DNA from: Urophycis tenuis
Taxonomy: Eukaryota; Chordata; Actinopteri; Gadiformes; Phycidae
Assembly: GCA_036785325.1 (NCBI GenBank)
Contig: JAXIVH010000064.1
Coordinates: 1 to 64,000, forward strand
Length of the DNA stretch: 64,000 nt
Direction of reading: 5' to 3'
The notes below the pieces were generated by a model, which saw nothing but the letters and a program-made list of their open reading frames with translations, made no database searches and was not told where the DNA came from. Below, in pieces: positions 62,380 through 64,000 of the stretch. The first letter of the stretch is position 1, and every line of letters begins with the position of its first letter. A program made the translations under genes and the position numbers.

Positions 62380-62796
62380 CTCAGCCCCCTCCACAGGCTA
62401 ACTGTTAAATGTCAATGAACTCACCGAGAAGGCGTTGATGTTCGTCACCCTCTGAGAGTGAGCTGGAGAGCTCGCCATACGCTGCCTCACCCCGGACACT
62501 CGGGAATGAGGAAAACGTCAGTGCATCCACTAGACGGCTGTTCTTAACGTCCACCTACCAACTGCACTGTTCATCTCAATGATGACTACCATGTATGTAT
62601 ATAGGTTTTCACTTTTCATCTGACTTGATTCTAAGAGCTCGCACATAATCTTACCTTAATTTAGGTAAATCTATTTATTTTTTTAGTGTATATTGTCTAT
62701 TTCAGGTCTTCTATTGCAATACTCTTTCCCCTTGTACTGCACGTCACTGTGAATTTCTCCTAAGGGGGATTAATAAAGGAATACCTTATCTTATCA
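62380..62796 (+). mobile_element. LINE 3' end fragment
   Basis: Ends TAAGGGGGATTAATAAAGGAAT followed by ACCTTATCTTATC. This 3' UTR style (TGAATTTCTCC...AATAAAG plus short repeat) resembles the CR1/Rex1-like end at 52030-52086. Coding sequence absent. Confidence 0.45.
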
Positions 62797-62918
62797 CCAG
62801 TAAACCATGCTCACAAAGGAAGTCCACGCCGAGGAGGGGAAAGGAGATATCACGCAAGACAAAATCCCAATCAAACCGGCGGCCCCCGAAGCACAGGTCC
62901 AGCACAGGTCTGTGTGCC

Positions 62919-63113
62919 TTATGTGTGGATAGCGGTGTTGTTAGCGGACTTCAAATGTGGACCGTGTCCACCGGCCATGGTGTCGTCTACTGTAGCCGGC
63001 AGGACGCTCCTCTGAGCGCCGGTGTCGAGGAGAAACTTGTGCCCAGAGAGAGTGTCTCTGATGAACAGCAGCCGGGTCGATGTGCCTGCGCTCACGGCCG
63101 CTATTGAGCGCAA
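62919..63113 (-). pseudogene. Gypsy-type retropepsin fragment
   Basis: The frame encodes SAGTSTRLLFIRDTLSGHKF and then LLDTGAQRSVLPATVDDTMA, the aspartic protease DTGA active site of fish gypsy elements, and ends at a TAA. It matures the Gag-Pol polyprotein in intact elements. The stop and the frameshifted surroundings show that this one is dead. Confidence 0.85.
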
Positions 63114-63196
63114 GCTTTGGCGTTTCCCGACCAGTTTAAAGCTGCAAGGAGATCGGCACCTCTTTGCTTTTGCGCCAAAACGTGCGTGAAGGTAAT

Positions 63197-63475
63197 TTAA
63201 ATTATTGGACCTTGTGGTCTTTATTTGTCATTCCCATGTGACACGGGAACGAAATTCGTTCTCTGCATTTGACCCATCCTACTGTACATAGGAGCAGTGG
63301 GCTGCTATGATCAGCGCCCGGGGAGCAAGTTGGGGTTCAGGGTTCAGTGTCTTGCTCAAGGACACTTCGACATGTAGACAGTTTTTTTAGAAGTGGGGAT
63401 CACAGGGATCGAACCCCCAACCCTACGGCTAGTGGACGACCACTAACCACCCGCTCTACCCACTGAGCTACATAC
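63197..63475 (-). mobile_element. tRNA-derived SINE
   Basis: On the minus strand it starts TGTAGCTCAGTGGGTAGAGC (A-box region) and has GGTTCGATCCC (B box) about 50 nt on, giving an internal Pol III promoter. A body with TGTCTTGCTCAAGGACAC complement follows, ending near TTATTTGTCATTCCC. It interrupts the gypsy sequence between protease and gag. Confidence 0.8.
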
Positions 63476-63744
63476 CTGTACCAGCACGGCCATCAGTAAC
63501 TACCGGGGCTCTGCTGGTTCGTCTGTCACTGTCCGGGGGGTTGAAGCTGTGCATCGGGGCTAGCACCTCGGGGACGAAACTTTGGGCAGCCAGGAAAAAG
63601 CGCGTCAGCCTCCTCGGCTAACAAGCGAGGCTCGGTAATATTAGCGAGCGCCGTCCGGACCTGTGGCGGCATGTGCCGGAGGAACAGTTCGATGAATAGG
63701 AAGTTTGGTTCCTCCGTACCTGGTTGAGCATCATCTCCATGTGC

Positions 63745-64000
63745 TCAGAAGGCTTGCTGTCCCCGAGGCCTCGAATAGCCAACAACCGTTGGGCTCGTTC
63801 TGATTGAGACAGTTTGAAGGTCTTCAGCAGGAAAGCTTTGAGCGCTCTGTACTTGACCTGGGCTGGGGGGGGCGGTGATGAAACTCACCGCCCGGGCTGC
63901 AGTGGATCTCCCCAGCACCGACACGACATGGAAACAGCGTGCGGTGTCGTCGGTGGTATCACGGTCAGCAAACTGGGCCTCCGTCTGCACAAACCAAGCT
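63745..64000 (-). pseudogene. Gypsy-type gag fragment
   Basis: Open from the window edge: AWFVQTEAQFADRDTTDDTA, RCFHVVSVLGRSTAARAVSF, then a frame change in the PPSPGQV region at a GC-rich run. Typical of gypsy Gag in fish. The downstream gag sequence at 63490-63744 continues in other frames (for example EHMEMMLN). Confidence 0.75.

Larger units (their letters stand above)
62797..64000 (-). mobile_element. Ty3/gypsy-type gag-protease fragment, interrupted by a SINE
   Basis: The minus strand from the window edge to 62797 holds gag then protease sequence with frameshifts. Gag (64000-63490): QTEAQFADRDTTDDTARCFH, VVSVLGRSTAARAVSFIT, then pieces in other frames. Protease (63113-62919): below. 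Sequence after the protease continues to about 62797 out of frame. The rest of pol is absent on this side. Confidence 0.8.

Noticed and set aside
63197..63475. tRNA gene
   Set aside because: A and B boxes are present, but no cloverleaf with proper acceptor stem is seen and a SINE body follows, so it is called a tRNA-derived SINE.

Overview
The window looks like a teleost fish chromosome segment, probably a percomorph-type genome. The evidence is fish-type TRIM/B30.2 exons, L2-, CR1/Rex1- and RTE/Rex3-like LINEs, hAT and Tc1 transposons with their MITEs, a gypsy gag-pol fragment, a gamma-type endogenous retrovirus and very abundant (AC)n, (AG)n and (CTGT)n microsatellites. Only one plausibly functional host gene is seen: a TRIM E3-ligase-type gene on the minus strand (about 46.85 to 39.3 kb). 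Everything else that codes is mobile or decayed. All calls come from reading the sequence; no database search was run.

Layout. 0-0.7 kb: last exon (PRY-SPRY) of a TRIM paralogue. 1.7-13.9 kb: a three-level nest. A solo-LTR-like sequence is split by a ZBED-type hAT transposon, whose coding exon is split by an 8.9-kb provirus with 439-bp LTRs differing at 3 sites. The provirus lacks the whole reverse transcriptase yet keeps a 1.9-kb leader packed with repeated, covarying RNA hairpins. 13.9-18.8 kb: an L2-type LINE (minus) broken by a 5'-truncated RTE/Rex3-like LINE (plus). 19.4-27.5 kb: exons of a decayed SAMD3-like fish gene, interrupted by a hAT MITE, a second L2 and a Tc1 copy that itself carries a hAT MITE. 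28.0-28.3 kb: promoter and first-exon relic of another TRIM copy, plus a hairpin. 28.8-30 kb: a hAT remnant with a BED-finger exon. 30-36 kb: simple repeats, an LTR-like repeat and short CpG-rich stretches. 35.9-38.7 kb: THAP and SWIM-domain exon relics and a PIF/Harbinger-like MITE.

39.3-46.9 kb: the TRIM gene. Its 5.2-kb intron holds two copies of a roughly 0.9-kb duplicated block with GC-box minisatellites, and an LTR-like element. 47.7-48.2 kb: exon-like relics. 48.3-52.1 kb: a near-full-length CR1/Rex1-like LINE. 53-55 kb: a polypyrimidine tract and an inverted duplication. 55-58.2 kb: another LTR-like repeat and exons of an uncharacterised fish family. 58.5-60.7 kb: a LINE with a C-terminal restriction-like endonuclease domain, embedded in (AC)n and a 17-bp-core minisatellite. 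60.7-62.4 kb: four exons of a protein kinase D (PRKD)-like pseudogene lacking the catalytic lysine segment. 62.8-64 kb: a gypsy gag-protease fragment (minus) with a tRNA-derived SINE inside.

The genes do not form a pathway. The window is an accessory, TE-rich TRIM neighbourhood. The most unusual items are the hairpin array in the leader of the young RT-less provirus, the nested insertions whose target duplications can still be read, and the endonuclease-type LINE flanked by microsatellite.
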